Counted from the stretch's first letter, positions 17,112 to 26,804 are shown. The stretch: DNA of 64,000 nt from Microbacterium maritypicum (GCF_008868125.1 NZ_WAAQ01000002.1:682001-746000), one strand, 5' to 3'. Notes: a model not told the origin generated them from the sequence alone. Program-made: numbers and translations.

Positions 17112-18800
17112 GTGGGCTCTATCGATGTATCCAGCGTCTCCTTGACGCTCCCTGACGGCAGACCGCTTCTCGATGAGGCGAGCTTCCGTGTCGGCGCCGG
17201 CTCGACGAGCGCGCTGATCGGCCCGAACGGCGCAGGGAAGACCACCATGCTGCGGATCATCCGCGGTGACCAGGCCGCCGATGACGGCGTCGTCACGATC
17301 GACGGCGGGCTCGGCGTCATGGATCAGTTCGTCGGCCACGGCGAGGCCGGGGAGACGGTGCACCAGCTTCTGGTGCGCGTCGCCCCTGCGCGCATCCGCG
17401 GGGCGGCCGAGGCGCTCGAGTCCGCCGAGAACGCGCTGATCGAACGCGACGAGCACGACACGCAGATGGCCTACGCGTCGGCGATCGCCGAGTACGCGGA
17501 TGCGGGCGGCTACGAGCACGAGACTGTCTGGGACCAATGCACGATCGAAGCCCTCGGTGTGCCGTACGAGCGCGCCAGGTATCGCGAGCTCACCACCCTC
17601 TCCGGCGGAGAGCAGAAGCGGCTCGCGCTCGAGGCCCTGCTGCGCGGCCCGGATGAGGTGCTGCTTCTCGACGAGCCGGACAACTACCTCGACGTGCCCA
17701 CCAAGAGGTGGCTGGAGGAGCAGTTGCGGCAGACCTCGAAGACCGTGTTGCTGGTTTCGCACGACCGGGAGCTGCTCGCACGCGCCGCCGATCGGCTCAT
17801 CACGCTCGAGCCCGGAGGCGCCGGCGCCACGGCCTGGGTGCACGGCGGCGGATTCGGCACGTACCAGCAGGCGAGGACCGACCGGATGGACCGGCTGGAT
17901 GAGCTGCGCCGGCGCTGGGACGAGCAGCACGAGAAGCTGCGCACCCTGGTGGCGAACCTCAAGGTGAAGGCCTCGGCGAACGACGGCTTCGCCTCGCGCT
18001 ATCAGGCCGCCCAGACCCGCCTGCGCAAGTTCGAGGAGGTCGGCCCGCCCGAGGAGCGCCCGCCCGCCCAGGAGTTCGACATGCGGTTGCGCGGCGCCCG
18101 CACGGGCAAGCGGGCCGTGGTCGCGCAGCGCCTGGAACTGACCGGGCTCATGCGTCCGTTCGACGCCGAGGTCTGGTACGGCGATCGGGTGGCCGTGCTC
18201 GGATCGAACGGATCGGGCAAGTCGCACTTCCTGCGGCTGCTCGCCCGCGGCGGCAGCGACCCCGACTCGACGCTCGGCCATGTCACCTCGACGGGCGAGC
18301 AGCTCGGCCCGGTGGCGCACACCGGCACCGCCACCCTCGGAGCGCGGGTCGTTCCTGGACTGTTCGCGCAGACGCACGCGCATCCGGAGTTCGTCGGGCG
18401 CACGCTGCTGGAGATCCTGCATCGCGGAGACGATCGTCGTGCCGGGATGCCGCGCGATGCCGCGAGCTCGGCTCTGGACCGCTACGGACTCGTGCGGCAG
18501 GCCCAGCAGACGTTCGATTCGCTCTCGGGAGGACAGCAGGCGCGGTTCCAGGTGCTCCTGCTCGAGCTCTCCGGTGCGACGCTGCTGCTGTTGGACGAGC
18601 CGACCGACAACCTCGACCTGGAATCGGCCGAGGCACTCGAACAGGCACTCGCGCGCTTCGCGGGCACGGTGCTCGCGGTCACGCACGACCGCTGGTTCGC
18701 GCGGTCCTTCGACCGGTTCCTGGTGTTCGGAGGAGACGGCGAGGTCTACGAGTCGGATGAGCCGGTGTGGGATGAGAAGCGGGTGACGCGCACGCGGTGA
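17112..18800 (+). CDS. ABC-F family ATPase
   Basis: A 562-residue protein with two ABC domains and no membrane segments, the ABC-F pattern. Domain 1: Walker A GPNGAGKTT, signature LSGGEQKRLALEA, Walker B LLLDEPDNYLD. Domain 2: GSNGSGKSH, SLSGGQQARFQ, LLLDEPTDNLD. The linker of about 80 charged helical residues (DRLDELRRRWDEQHEKL) is the ribosome-contacting P-site tip region. ABC-F proteins act on the ribosome as translation factors or antibiotic-protection proteins; sequence alone does not say which. GTG start with GGAAGGA at 17092-17098; TAGCCT at 17065-17070 is a possible -10. It converges on the next gene with 13 bases between stops. Confidence 0.9.
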   Translation: MGSIDVSSVSLTLPDGRPLLDEASFRVGAGSTSALIGPNGAGKTTMLRIIRGDQAADDGVVTIDGGLGVMDQFVGHGEAGETVHQLLVRVAPARIRGAAEALESAENALIERDEHDTQMAYASAIAEYADAGGYEHETVWDQCTIEALGVPYERARYRELTTLSGGEQKRLALEALLRGPDEVLLLDEPDNYLDVPTKRWLEEQLRQTSKTVLLVSHDRELLARAADRLITLEPGGAGATAWVHGGGFGTYQQARTDRMDRLDELRRRWDEQHEKLRTLVANLKVKASANDGFASRYQAAQTRLRKFEEVGPPEERPPAQEFDMRLRGARTGKRAVVAQRLELTGLMRPFDAEVWYGDRVAVLGSNGSGKSHFLRLLARGGSDPDSTLGHVTSTGEQLGPVAHTGTATLGARVVPGLFAQTHAHPEFVGRTLLEILHRGDDRRAGMPRDAASSALDRYGLVRQAQQTFDSLSGGQQARFQVLLLELSGATLLLLDEPTDNLDLESAEALEQALARFAGTVLAVTHDRWFARSFDRFLVFGGDGEVYESDEPVWDEKRVTRTR

Positions 18801-18813
18801 CGCCTCCGGGCGC

Positions 18814-19899
18814 TCAGGGCAGCCGGAAGGGCGCAGCGGCGCGCGCGTCGGGGTCGGTGGCGAGGTCGGCGAGCACTCCACCGACGCCCGGTGCGAACTT
18901 GAAGCCGTGGCCGGAGAATCCGGCTCCGACGACGATCCGGCCTCGCCGGTCGAGCACGAAGGTCCCGTCGTCGGTCGAGGTGTAAGTGCAGCTGATCGGC
19001 ACCGCGGATGCCGGGTCGAGGCCGGGCATCCACTCCCGCACGTAGTCGGAGAGCGCGCGCTGGTGCGTCGGCAGGTGCGGACGGGCATCCGGGTCGACGG
19101 CATCGCCGACACCGTGGAACCCCACCTTGACCCCTTCGCCGGGCGTCGGCATGCCGTACACGGCCGCGGGGTACGCCTCCGGGTCGACGTAGTGGTTGAA
19201 CGACGGCCACGGGGCCTCCGTCAGCGGCCGGAAGTGTGCCGGCGTCTCTTCGGTGACGGTGAGAGCCGGCAGGTCGAGGCGCGGGAGGAGCGTGCGCGTC
19301 CACGCGCCGGCCGTCACGACGAGGGTCTGCGCGCGCAGCCGGGTGCCGTCGGAGAGGCTGACCTGCGCACCGTCCGCAGTCTCGGCGATGTGCGCGACCG
19401 GAGTGCTCCAGCGCACCTCGCCGCCGCCGACGACGATGCGCCGTTCCAACTCCCGCAGCGTCTCGGTCGCCCGTACGACCCCGGCATCCGAGGACCACAG
19501 CACGTCGCCGTCGAAGCGCATGCCCGGCCACCGGGTGCCCGCCTCGACGGGGGAGAGGACCGTGTTCGGGATGCCGCGGGCATCGAGCCCCTCCTGCACG
19601 GCGGCTATGTCGAGACGGCCGTGCGTGACGAGTCCGTGCAGCCGCAGAAGCGGCTCGCCGTCGACGTCTCCGAGCGCATCCCAGCCGGCACGGGCGCGCA
19701 CGAGCAGGTCGAGGTAGTGCTCCTCGCCGTAGGCGTTGTTGAAGTTGCGGGTCGTGCCGTGCGATGCGCCTTCGTGGTGTCCGCGGGCGAATCGCTCCAG
19801 CACCACGGGTCGAAGGCCTCGGCGCACCAGCTCCCAGGCCGTGGCCAGGCCCATGACGCCCGCGCCCACGACCACGATGTCCACGTCGTCGGTCCTCAT
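18814..19899 (-). CDS. FAD-dependent amino-acid oxidase (DAO/sarcosine oxidase-like)
   Basis: A 361-residue flavoprotein. The dinucleotide-binding motif VVVGAGVMGLATAWELVRRG is at residues 8-27. A SHGTTRNFNNAY segment, resembling the monomeric sarcosine oxidase/N-methyltryptophan oxidase group, follows. The C-terminal GFSGHGFKFAPGVG closes the FAD site; covalent flavin cysteine is not evident in that loop. Expected reaction: oxidation of a secondary or N-methyl amino acid with peroxide release. ATG at 19899 has GGGAGGC upstream. Divergent from guaB3, convergent with ABC-F. Confidence 0.87.
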   Translation of the reverse strand: MRTDDVDIVVVGAGVMGLATAWELVRRGLRPVVLERFARGHHEGASHGTTRNFNNAYGEEHYLDLLVRARAGWDALGDVDGEPLLRLHGLVTHGRLDIAAVQEGLDARGIPNTVLSPVEAGTRWPGMRFDGDVLWSSDAGVVRATETLRELERRIVVGGGEVRWSTPVAHIAETADGAQVSLSDGTRLRAQTLVVTAGAWTRTLLPRLDLPALTVTEETPAHFRPLTEAPWPSFNHYVDPEAYPAAVYGMPTPGEGVKVGFHGVGDAVDPDARPHLPTHQRALSDYVREWMPGLDPASAVPISCTYTSTDDGTFVLDRRGRIVVGAGFSGHGFKFAPGVGGVLADLATDPDARAAAPFRLP

Positions 19900-19954
19900 G
19901 CTGCCTCCCGGTCTCGGATCCAGTCTCCCAGCACGGGCGACTGCGGCCGCCGGG

Positions 19955-19960
19955 TAGGCT
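19955..19960 (+). promoter_or_regulatory. -10 hexamer (TAGGCT), leaderless promoter of guaB3
   Basis: TAGGCT ends six bases before the GTG at 19967, predicting transcription to start on the initiation codon. Confidence 0.5.
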
Positions 19961-19966
19961 GGAGGG

Positions 19967-21088
19967 GTGACCATGGAGATCGAGCTCGGCCGAGGAAAGC
20001 GTGCACGTCGCGCGTACACGTTCGATGACATCGCGGTGGTGCCTTCCCGGCGCACGCGCAACCCGGAGGATGTGTCCACCGCCTGGACGATCGACGCCTT
20101 CGGCTTCGGGATCCCGGTGCTCGGAGCACCGATGGACTCGGTGGTGAGCCCGCAGACGGCGATCATGCTCGGTCAGCTCGGCGGTCTGGGCGTGCTCGAC
20201 CTCGAGGGTCTGTGGACGCGCTACGAGAACCCCGAGCCGCTGCTGGCGGAGATCGCAGGCCTCGACGCGGCGACGGCCACCGTCCGCATGCAGGAGCTGT
20301 ACTCCGAGCCGATCAGGCCCGAGCTCATCACCCGTCGCCTCGCCGAGATCCGCGAGGCCGGCGTCACCGTCGCCGGGTCCCTGACCCCCCAGCGCACCCA
20401 GGAGTTCTACGACACCGTCGCCGCCGCCGGCGTCGACCTGTTCGTGATCCGCGGCACCACGGTGTCGGCCGAGCACGTGTCGAGCGTGGCAGAGCCCCTC
20501 AACCTCAAGAAGTTCATCTACGACCTCGACGTCCCCGTCATCGTGGGCGGTGCGGCGACCTACACCGCTGCCCTGCACCTGATGCGCACGGGAGCCGCCG
20601 GCGTGCTCGTCGGCTTCGGCGGGGGAGCGGCATCGACCACCCGCGCGACCCTCGGCATCCACGCGCCGATGGCGACCGCGGTCTCCGACGTCGCCGCCGC
20701 GCGTCGCGACTACCTCGACGAATCCGGTGGACGCTACGTGCACGTGATCGCCGACGGCGGCGTCGGCACGTCCGGCGACATCGTCAAGGCTCTCGCGATG
20801 GGCGCCGATGCGGTCATGCTCGGCGTCGCGCTCGCTCGCGCCACCGACGCGCCCGGCCGCGGGTTCCACTGGGGCCCCGAGGCCCATCACCCCAAGCTGC
20901 CGCGCGGCCACCGTGTCGAGGTCGGAGGCATCGGCACGCTCGAGGAGATCCTCTACGGTCCTGCGCCCGTCGCAGACGGCACCGCGAACCTCATCGGTGC
21001 GCTGCGCAAGTCGATGGCGACCACCGGGTACTCCGACCTCAAGGAGTTCCAGCGGGTCGAGGTCGTGCTCGCACCGTACGAGGCCTGA
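19967..21088 (+). CDS. guaB3: GuaB3-family IMP dehydrogenase-related protein
   Basis: A 373-residue IMPDH/GMPR-type TIM barrel without CBS domains. It starts RRAYTFDDIAVVPSRRTRN and has VLGAPMDSVVSPQTAIMLG, VIADGGVGTSGDIVKALAMG and a C-terminal EFQRVEVVLAP, all GuaB3 traits of actinobacteria. In the loop where IMPDH carries its catalytic Cys, this protein reads GGGAASTTRATLG, with Ser and no Cys, so ordinary IMPDH chemistry is doubtful. The GTG start is supported by the adjacent -10 element; an ATG two codons later is possible. It precedes a SURF1 gene by 16 bases and is probably co-transcribed. Confidence 0.9.
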   Translation: MTMEIELGRGKRARRAYTFDDIAVVPSRRTRNPEDVSTAWTIDAFGFGIPVLGAPMDSVVSPQTAIMLGQLGGLGVLDLEGLWTRYENPEPLLAEIAGLDAATATVRMQELYSEPIRPELITRRLAEIREAGVTVAGSLTPQRTQEFYDTVAAAGVDLFVIRGTTVSAEHVSSVAEPLNLKKFIYDLDVPVIVGGAATYTAALHLMRTGAAGVLVGFGGGAASTTRATLGIHAPMATAVSDVAAARRDYLDESGGRYVHVIADGGVGTSGDIVKALAMGADAVMLGVALARATDAPGRGFHWGPEAHHPKLPRGHRVEVGGIGTLEEILYGPAPVADGTANLIGALRKSMATTGYSDLKEFQRVEVVLAPYEA

Positions 21089-21104
21089 GGTCCTGCGCTT
21101 CACC

Positions 21105-21911
21105 GTGACCACTCCTGCCCTGTTCCCCCCGACGCTCCGCGAGGTCATGCTCCGGGGACGTTGGATCGCGATGCTCCTGCTCTGCCTGCTCGTGGCCGGA
21201 GTCTTCGCCTGGCTCGGTCAGTGGCAGCTGGAGCGCGCGATCGAGACCGACCCGCCCGCGCCCGGTGCCACCGAAGAGGTGCAGCAGCTCTCGGAAGTCC
21301 TCGAGCCCGGCCAGTATCTCCCCGAGCCGCTGGTGGGCCAGCGCGTCGAGACCACGGGGGCCTGGGTCCCCGGCGACTTCATCGTCGTGTCGAGTCGGTT
21401 CAACGACGACGTCCAGGGGTACTGGGTCACCGGTCAGCTCCGGGTCGACGAGCGCGTGTCCATCGCCGTCGCGATCGGCTGGGCGCCGGACCGTGAGACC
21501 GCGGATGCGGCCGTGAAGGATCTCGAGGCCGGCGCCGACGGCTCCGAGGTCGACATCACCGGACGCATCATCTCGGACGAGGGTCCGCGGGTGCCGCCGC
21601 ATTCCGATCCGCAGCAGCTCGACCGGATGTCTCCCGCCGCTCTCCTCAGCCGCTGGCACGATGCCGAAGGTCTCGACGTCTATCGTCCGTACCTCGCCTC
21701 CACGACCGCCACCGCCGGGCTGGTCGACATCTCGTCACCGGCTCCCGATGAGATGTCGCCGGTCAACTGGCTCAACGTGTTCTATGCGGTCGAGTGGGCG
21801 ATCTTCGCCGGCTTCGCCTTCTACCTCTGGTACCGCCTCGCGAAGGACGCCTGGGAACGCGAGGTCGAGGAGTTCGAAGACGAGGCCGAGGCCAGAGCCA
21901 CTGCCGGATAA
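21105..21911 (+). CDS. SURF1-family cytochrome oxidase biogenesis protein
   Basis: A 268-residue protein with two membrane helices, residues 17-38 and about 225-246, flanking an extracytoplasmic domain, the SURF1 topology. Conserved pieces are AWLGQWQLER after helix 1, VETTGAW, YWVTGQLRV and NVFYAVEWAIFAGFAFYLWYR at helix 2. SURF1 proteins help assemble haem-copper oxidase. The GTG at 21105 gives the full N-terminal FPPTLREVML; an ATG at 21147 is an alternative. The C-terminus is acidic. It lies close behind guaB3. Confidence 0.87.
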   Translation: MTTPALFPPTLREVMLRGRWIAMLLLCLLVAGVFAWLGQWQLERAIETDPPAPGATEEVQQLSEVLEPGQYLPEPLVGQRVETTGAWVPGDFIVVSSRFNDDVQGYWVTGQLRVDERVSIAVAIGWAPDRETADAAVKDLEAGADGSEVDITGRIISDEGPRVPPHSDPQQLDRMSPAALLSRWHDAEGLDVYRPYLASTTATAGLVDISSPAPDEMSPVNWLNVFYAVEWAIFAGFAFYLWYRLAKDAWEREVEEFEDEAEARATAG

Positions 21912-22052
21912 CCCGCGCATTCGCGCGCCCCGAGGTGCGCAATTGTGCGGCGCGGCAGGTCGTTAGCGACCTTCGTCAGGGGTCGCTCGGGCCATCCGGT
22001 GATCGCTCGATGACGAATCGGAAAACTCCGTTGAGGATGTCGGGACCGCTCC

Positions 22053-22077
22053 GTATGCTCGCACCATGTGAGCATGC
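22053..22077. promoter_or_regulatory. Inverted repeat upstream of the secreted nuclease
   Basis: Two 8-base arms (22053-22060 and 22070-22077, one mismatch) flank nine bases. The site lies about 70 bases before the nuclease start in a 233-base intergenic region that otherwise holds no gene. It could be an operator; there is no direct evidence for the regulator. Confidence 0.35.
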
Positions 22078-22144
22078 TGGGAGTTTCCCCTGTGTGCCGT
22101 GACAGTCCTGAGAAGTGTCGAACCCGATCGAGGAGACAGCACCG

Positions 22145-25100
22145 ATGATGTCCGCTCCAGATGACGAGAACCGCGCGGTTCCCGTCTCGCACCGTAGAAG
22201 TCGGGGGCGCATCGGCGCTCTCGCCGTGACCTGCGTCGCCGCGCTGAGCCTCGGCTCGCTGGCCGCGGTTCCCGCCACAGCCGACACCACGGGCACGGGG
22301 GTGGTGATCAACGAGGCGTATCTCTCCGGCGGCAGCGCCGGGGCGGCGTTCAAGAACAAGTTCGTCGAGCTGTACAACCCCACCTCTGCCCCGATCACCC
22401 TGGACGGGATGTCGCTGCAGTATCGATCGGCCACCGGCTCGGCCGCCTTCAACGGTGTGGCTCCGCTCACCGGTGTGATCCCGGCCGGCGGCTACTACCT
22501 GGTGCAGGGCAACAGCAACGGTGCGAACGGCGCCGAGCTGCCCGCGCCCGATGCCGTCAGCGCCCTGACCCCGAGCGGCACCAACGGCACGCTCGCGCTC
22601 GTCGAGGGCACTGCGGCTGTGAGCCTCACCCCCGGCTCCGTCGTGGGCGTCGACGGCGTCGTCGACCTGCTCGGTTACGGCACCTCCAACACCTTCGAGG
22701 GCACCGCCGCCGCCGCACCGGCAGGCAACACCGACGTCAAGTCGCTCAACCGCACGGGCGGCGTCGACACCGACGTGAACAGCGCGGACTTCACGCTCTC
22801 CGCCACGATCACCCCGCAGAACTCCGGCGACACCGACCCGGGGACCGGCCCGGGCACCGACCCGACCGAGGCCACCATCGCCGAGGTCCAGGGCACGACC
22901 GACGTCTCCCCGCTGAGCGGGCAGACCGTGCAGGTCGAGGGCGTCGTCACCGCCGACTACCGCACCGGCGGCTACAAGGGCATCGTCATCCAGACGCAGG
23001 GCTCCGGCGGCGCGACGGATGCGACTCCCGGCGCCTCGGACGGCGTGTTCGTCTTCCTGAACGCCTTCAACCCCACTCTCGCGATCGGCGACCTCGTCTC
23101 GGTGACGGGCGCTGTGAGCGAGTACTTCGGGCAGACGCAGATCAACCCGGCCGCGGCCGGTGATGTCTCCGTCGTGACCGCTGGCGTCGGCGTTCCCGCC
23201 GTCACCCCGCTGCCCGCCGCGGCGCAGGGCGCCGACCGTGAGCAGTACGAGAACATGTACGTGGCGCCGGAGGGGACCTACCGTCTCGCCTCCAGCCACC
23301 AGCTGTTCAACTTCGGCACGCTCTGGCTGAACGCCGGCGACGCACTCGCCGTCAAGAGCACCGAGACCACGCGTCCGGGCGACGCGGCCGCAGCGATCGC
23401 GGCAGCGAACCGCGCCAACCGCATCCTGCTCGATGACGGCTGGTCCATCCAGGTCACGAACAACGGCCACCCCGGTGAGCAGCCCTACTTCACCAAGGAC
23501 ACGGTGGTCCGAAACGGCGACACCGTCGACTTCGGCGACAACGGCTACGTGCTGCAGTGGGGCTTCAACGACTGGCGCCTGCAGCCGGTCGTGCCGATCG
23601 ACGACTCCTCGTCGGCCGACCTCAAGGTCGGCTTCGAGGCGACGAACCCCCGCACCGACAGCGCACCGTCCGTGGGCGGCGACGTCCAGGTGGCGTCCTT
23701 CAACGTCTACAACTACTTCACGACGCTGAAGAGCGAGAACTCGAGCGCTCGGGGCGCGGCGAACGCGGCGCAGTTCGCGATCCAGAAGTCCAAGATCGTC
23801 GCGGCGATCAACGGACTCGACGCCGACATCGTCTCGCTCATGGAGATAGAGAATTCGGTCAAGCTGGGCAAGCCCATCGACACGGCCCTCAAAGACTTGG
23901 TCGCCGGGCTCAACGCCGACGCCGGCAGCGACGTGTGGGGTTACGTGCCGACGCCCTCCGCGTTGAACAACGCGGCGACGACCGACTTCATCACCAACGC
24001 GATCATCTACAAGAAGGACGCGGTCAAGCGGGTCGGCGACAGCGCCACCGTCACCGACGAGACCGTGTGGGGCAACGCCCGCGAGCCGATCGCCCAGGCG
24101 TTCGACATCGATGGCCGCGTCGTCACCGTCGTCGCGAACCACCTGAAGTCGAAGTCGCCGCCCGAGGGCGCGGGGGCGGAGCCGGCCGACGGCCAGGGCT
24201 TCTTCAACGCCGACCGCGTGAAGCAGGCGAACGCGATCCTCGCCTTCACCGCTGAGCTCGAGCAGACGACCGGCAGCGGCGACATGCTGCTGATCGGCGA
24301 CTTCAACGCCTACGGCAAGGAAGACCCGATCGACGTCTTCACCTCCAACGGGTGGAGCGACCTCGTCGCCGACAAGGCCTCCGGTCAGTACACGTACACG
24401 TTCGACGGCGAGCTCGGCTCGCTCGACCACGTGATCGCGTCGCCGTCGCTCGCCTCGTCGATCACGGGCGCGGGAGTGTGGGGCATCAACTCGCCGGAGT
24501 GGAGCGACCGCGGCTACGCGTTCGGCGCCACCGAGCAGGGAACGCCCTACCGCTCCAGCGACCACGACCCGATCATCGTGGGCGTCTCCTCGGAGATCCC
24601 GCCCGTGAGCATCGACGTCGTCACGGTCAACGACTTCCACGGTCGGATCGAGGCCGACGGCGCTGCCGCGGGTGCTGCGGTCCTCGCTGGTGCGGTCAAG
24701 CAGTTCCGCGAGGCGAACCCGAACACGATCTTCGCCGGAGCCGGCGATCTGATCGGTGCATCCACGTTCACCTCCTTCATCAACGACGACAATCCCACGA
24801 TCGACGCGCTCAACGCGGCCGGCCTCGACGTCAGCGCGGCGGGCAACCACGAGTTCGACCAGGGCTGGGAAGACCTTCGCGACCGTGTGCAGGAGCGCGC
24901 GGACTGGGAGTACATCTCCTCGAACGTGTTCGTCACCGAGACCGGCGAGCCCGCGCTCGCACCGGCCTGGGTGAAGGAGCTCGACGGGGTCAGGGTCGGA
25001 TTCGTCGGTGCGGTCACCGAAGACCTCGACTCGCTCGTCTCGCCCGAGGGCATCAAGGACCTCGAGGTCCGCAGCATCGTCGACTCCGTGAACGCGGTGG

Positions 25101-26764
25101 CCGACGATCTGCGCGACGGCGACGAGTCCAACGGTGAGGCAGATGTCGTCATCCTGCTCGTCCACGAGGGCGCTTCCAGCGTCGAGCTGTCCAGCATCAC
25201 GCCGGACTCGCCCCTGGGCGAGATCGTCTACGGCGTCGATGACGACGTGGATGCCATCGTGTCGGCGCACACCCACCTCGCCTACAACCACGTGATCGAC
25301 GGCCGTCCGGTCGTCTCCGCGGGGCAGTACGGCGAGAACCTGGGCCTGATGAACATCAAGGTCGACCCGAAGACGAAGGACCTGATCTCGATCACCAACG
25401 AGATCAAGCCCCTCACCGCTGCGGGCAAGCCGCTGTATCCGGCCGTCCCCGAGGTGGCCGACATCGTCGCCAAGGCGAAGGCCGAGGCCGATGTGCTGGG
25501 CGCGATCAAGGTCGGAGACATCACCGCCGACTTCAACCGCGCGCGTCAGACGAACGGATCCGAGAACCGCGGTGGCGAGTCCACCATCGGCAACTTCGTC
25601 GCCGACGTGCAGAAGTGGTCCACGGGTGCCGATGTGGCGATCATGAACCCGGGTGGTATCCGGGCGAACCTCACGTACGCTTCGGCCGGAGCATCCGATC
25701 CCGATGGCAACGTCACGTACCGCGAGGCGGCGACCGTCCAGCCGTTCGCGAACACGCTGGTGACGCTGACGCTCACGGGTGCGCAGCTGAAGGGCGTGCT
25801 CGAGGAGCAGTGGCAGCCGGCGGGTTCGGCTCGCCCGTTCCTGAAGCTCGGCGTCTCGGAGGGGCTGGTCTACACCTACGACCCCGCCGCGGCACAGGGG
25901 TCACGGATCACCTCGATCACGCTCAACGGCACACCGCTCGACCCGGCGGCGAACTACACCGTCGCTGCCAACTCGTTCCTCGCGGCCGGTGGAGACAACT
26001 TCTTCACCTTCAAGCAGGGCACGGGCAAGCGCGACACCGGCAAGATCGATCTGCAGTCCATGGTCGACTGGTTCGACGCGAACAAGACAGCGAGCCCCGA
26101 CTACGCCCAGCGCGCGGTCGGCGTGGCGGTCACACCCGCGGACGCCGACGGCTACAGCGCCGGCGACCAGGTCACCGTGTCGCTCTCCTCGCTGGCGTTC
26201 AGCGCCGGCGAGCCGGCCCCGGGTGAGGTGTCGCTGTCGCTCGGCGGCACGCAGCTCGCGGCCGGTGCCGTCGACCCGGCGGTGGTGGACACCACCGACG
26301 AGGGCGGGCGCGCCAGCCTGACCTTCACGGTGCCGTCCGGCGTGTTCGGTGAGCAGGTGCTCACCGTCGCCGTCGCCGGTACCGGAACCACGGTGCAGGT
26401 GCCGTTCACGATCGCCGGCGAAGAGGAGTTCGCGGGAACGATCGCGCTCGGCTCGTCCAAGGTGACCGCGGGCAAGAGCCTCAAGGTCACCGGAGAGGGC
26501 TACGTGCCCGGCGAGACCGTGAGCATCGAGCTGCGTCCGAAGAAGGGCAAGCCGGTCCAGGTCGGCACGGTCCAGGTGCGCGCAGACGGCACGTTCAGCA
26601 CCTCGGTCACCGTTCCCAAGAGCGCCCCGTCGGGCAAGTACACCGTCGCGGCGTCGCAGGCCGACGGAGACGCGGCCACAGCCACCGTCACCGTCAACCG
26701 CGCCGGAGGCATCATCGGTGCGATCCTCGACTGGCTCTGGGAACTGCTGACCCGGTGGTTCTGA
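22145..26764 (+). CDS. Secreted ExeM/NucH-type endonuclease fused to 5'-nucleotidase
   Basis: A 1539-residue exported protein. A signal peptide ends near residue 46 (VPATA-D). A lamin-tail domain starts at about 53 (VVINEAYL), followed by an OB-like region. An endonuclease/exonuclease/phosphatase domain starts near 515 (VASFNVYNYF; SLMEIENS; LIGDFNAYG; RSSDHDPIIVG). A 5'-nucleotidase metallophosphatase starts near 820 (VVTVNDFHGRIE; AAGNHEFDQG; VSAHTHLAYNH), with its C-terminal substrate domain at about 1125-1320. Two Ig-like modules end the protein. Catalytic motifs of both enzymes are intact. It should cut extracellular nucleic acid and dephosphorylate the products. It ends in a hydrophobic amphipathic tail instead of an LPxTG anchor. 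ATG at 22145 has GAGGAG at 22130. Confidence 0.9.
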   Translation: MMSAPDDENRAVPVSHRRSRGRIGALAVTCVAALSLGSLAAVPATADTTGTGVVINEAYLSGGSAGAAFKNKFVELYNPTSAPITLDGMSLQYRSATGSAAFNGVAPLTGVIPAGGYYLVQGNSNGANGAELPAPDAVSALTPSGTNGTLALVEGTAAVSLTPGSVVGVDGVVDLLGYGTSNTFEGTAAAAPAGNTDVKSLNRTGGVDTDVNSADFTLSATITPQNSGDTDPGTGPGTDPTEATIAEVQGTTDVSPLSGQTVQVEGVVTADYRTGGYKGIVIQTQGSGGATDATPGASDGVFVFLNAFNPTLAIGDLVSVTGAVSEYFGQTQINPAAAGDVSVVTAGVGVPAVTPLPAAAQGADREQYENMYVAPEGTYRLASSHQLFNFGTLWLNAGDALAVKSTETTRPGDAAAAIAAANRANRILLDDGWSIQVTNNGHPGEQPYFTKDTVVRNGDTVDFGDNGYVLQWGFNDWRLQPVVPIDDSSSADLKVGFEATNPRTDSAPSVGGDVQVASFNVYNYFTTLKSENSSARGAANAAQFAIQKSKIVAAINGLDADIVSLMEIENSVKLGKPIDTALKDLVAGLNADAGSDVWGYVPTPSALNNAATTDFITNAIIYKKDAVKRVGDSATVTDETVWGNAREPIAQAFDIDGRVVTVVANHLKSKSPPEGAGAEPADGQGFFNADRVKQANAILAFTAELEQTTGSGDMLLIGDFNAYGKEDPIDVFTSNGWSDLVADKASGQYTYTFDGELGSLDHVIASPSLASSITGAGVWGINSPEWSDRGYAFGATEQGTPYRSSDHDPIIVGVSSEIPPVSIDVVTVNDFHGRIEADGAAAGAAVLAGAVKQFREANPNTIFAGAGDLIGASTFTSFINDDNPTIDALNAAGLDVSAAGNHEFDQGWEDLRDRVQERADWEYISSNVFVTETGEPALAPAWVKELDGVRVGFVGAVTEDLDSLVSPEGIKDLEVRSIVDSVNAVADDLRDGDESNGEADVVILLVHEGASSVELSSITPDSPLGEIVYGVDDDVDAIVSAHTHLAYNHVIDGRPVVSAGQYGENLGLMNIKVDPKTKDLISITNEIKPLTAAGKPLYPAVPEVADIVAKAKAEADVLGAIKVGDITADFNRARQTNGSENRGGESTIGNFVADVQKWSTGADVAIMNPGGIRANLTYASAGASDPDGNVTYREAATVQPFANTLVTLTLTGAQLKGVLEEQWQPAGSARPFLKLGVSEGLVYTYDPAAAQGSRITSITLNGTPLDPAANYTVAANSFLAAGGDNFFTFKQGTGKRDTGKIDLQSMVDWFDANKTASPDYAQRAVGVAVTPADADGYSAGDQVTVSLSSLAFSAGEPAPGEVSLSLGGTQLAAGAVDPAVVDTTDEGGRASLTFTVPSGVFGEQVLTVAVAGTGTTVQVPFTIAGEEEFAGTIALGSSKVTAGKSLKVTGEGYVPGETVSIELRPKKGKPVQVGTVQVRADGTFSTSVTVPKSAPSGKYTVAASQADGDAATATVTVNRAGGIIGAILDWLWELLTRWF

Positions 26765-26804
26765 TCCGGGACGAGCGGAACTGATCCGGTAACCGGATGA
26801 CACG

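Noticed and set aside
17112..18800. ABC-F protein as a definite antibiotic-resistance determinant
   Set aside because: The ABC-F architecture is clear, but housekeeping and resistance members cannot be separated without phylogeny.
16317..19112. 931-codon minus-strand open frame
   Set aside because: Antisense to the kinase end, OsmC and ABC-F genes, which are all intact.
21821..25291. 1156-codon open frame on the minus strand inside the nuclease gene
   Set aside because: Antisense to an intact secreted enzyme with catalytic motifs; composition is a mirror of the real gene.
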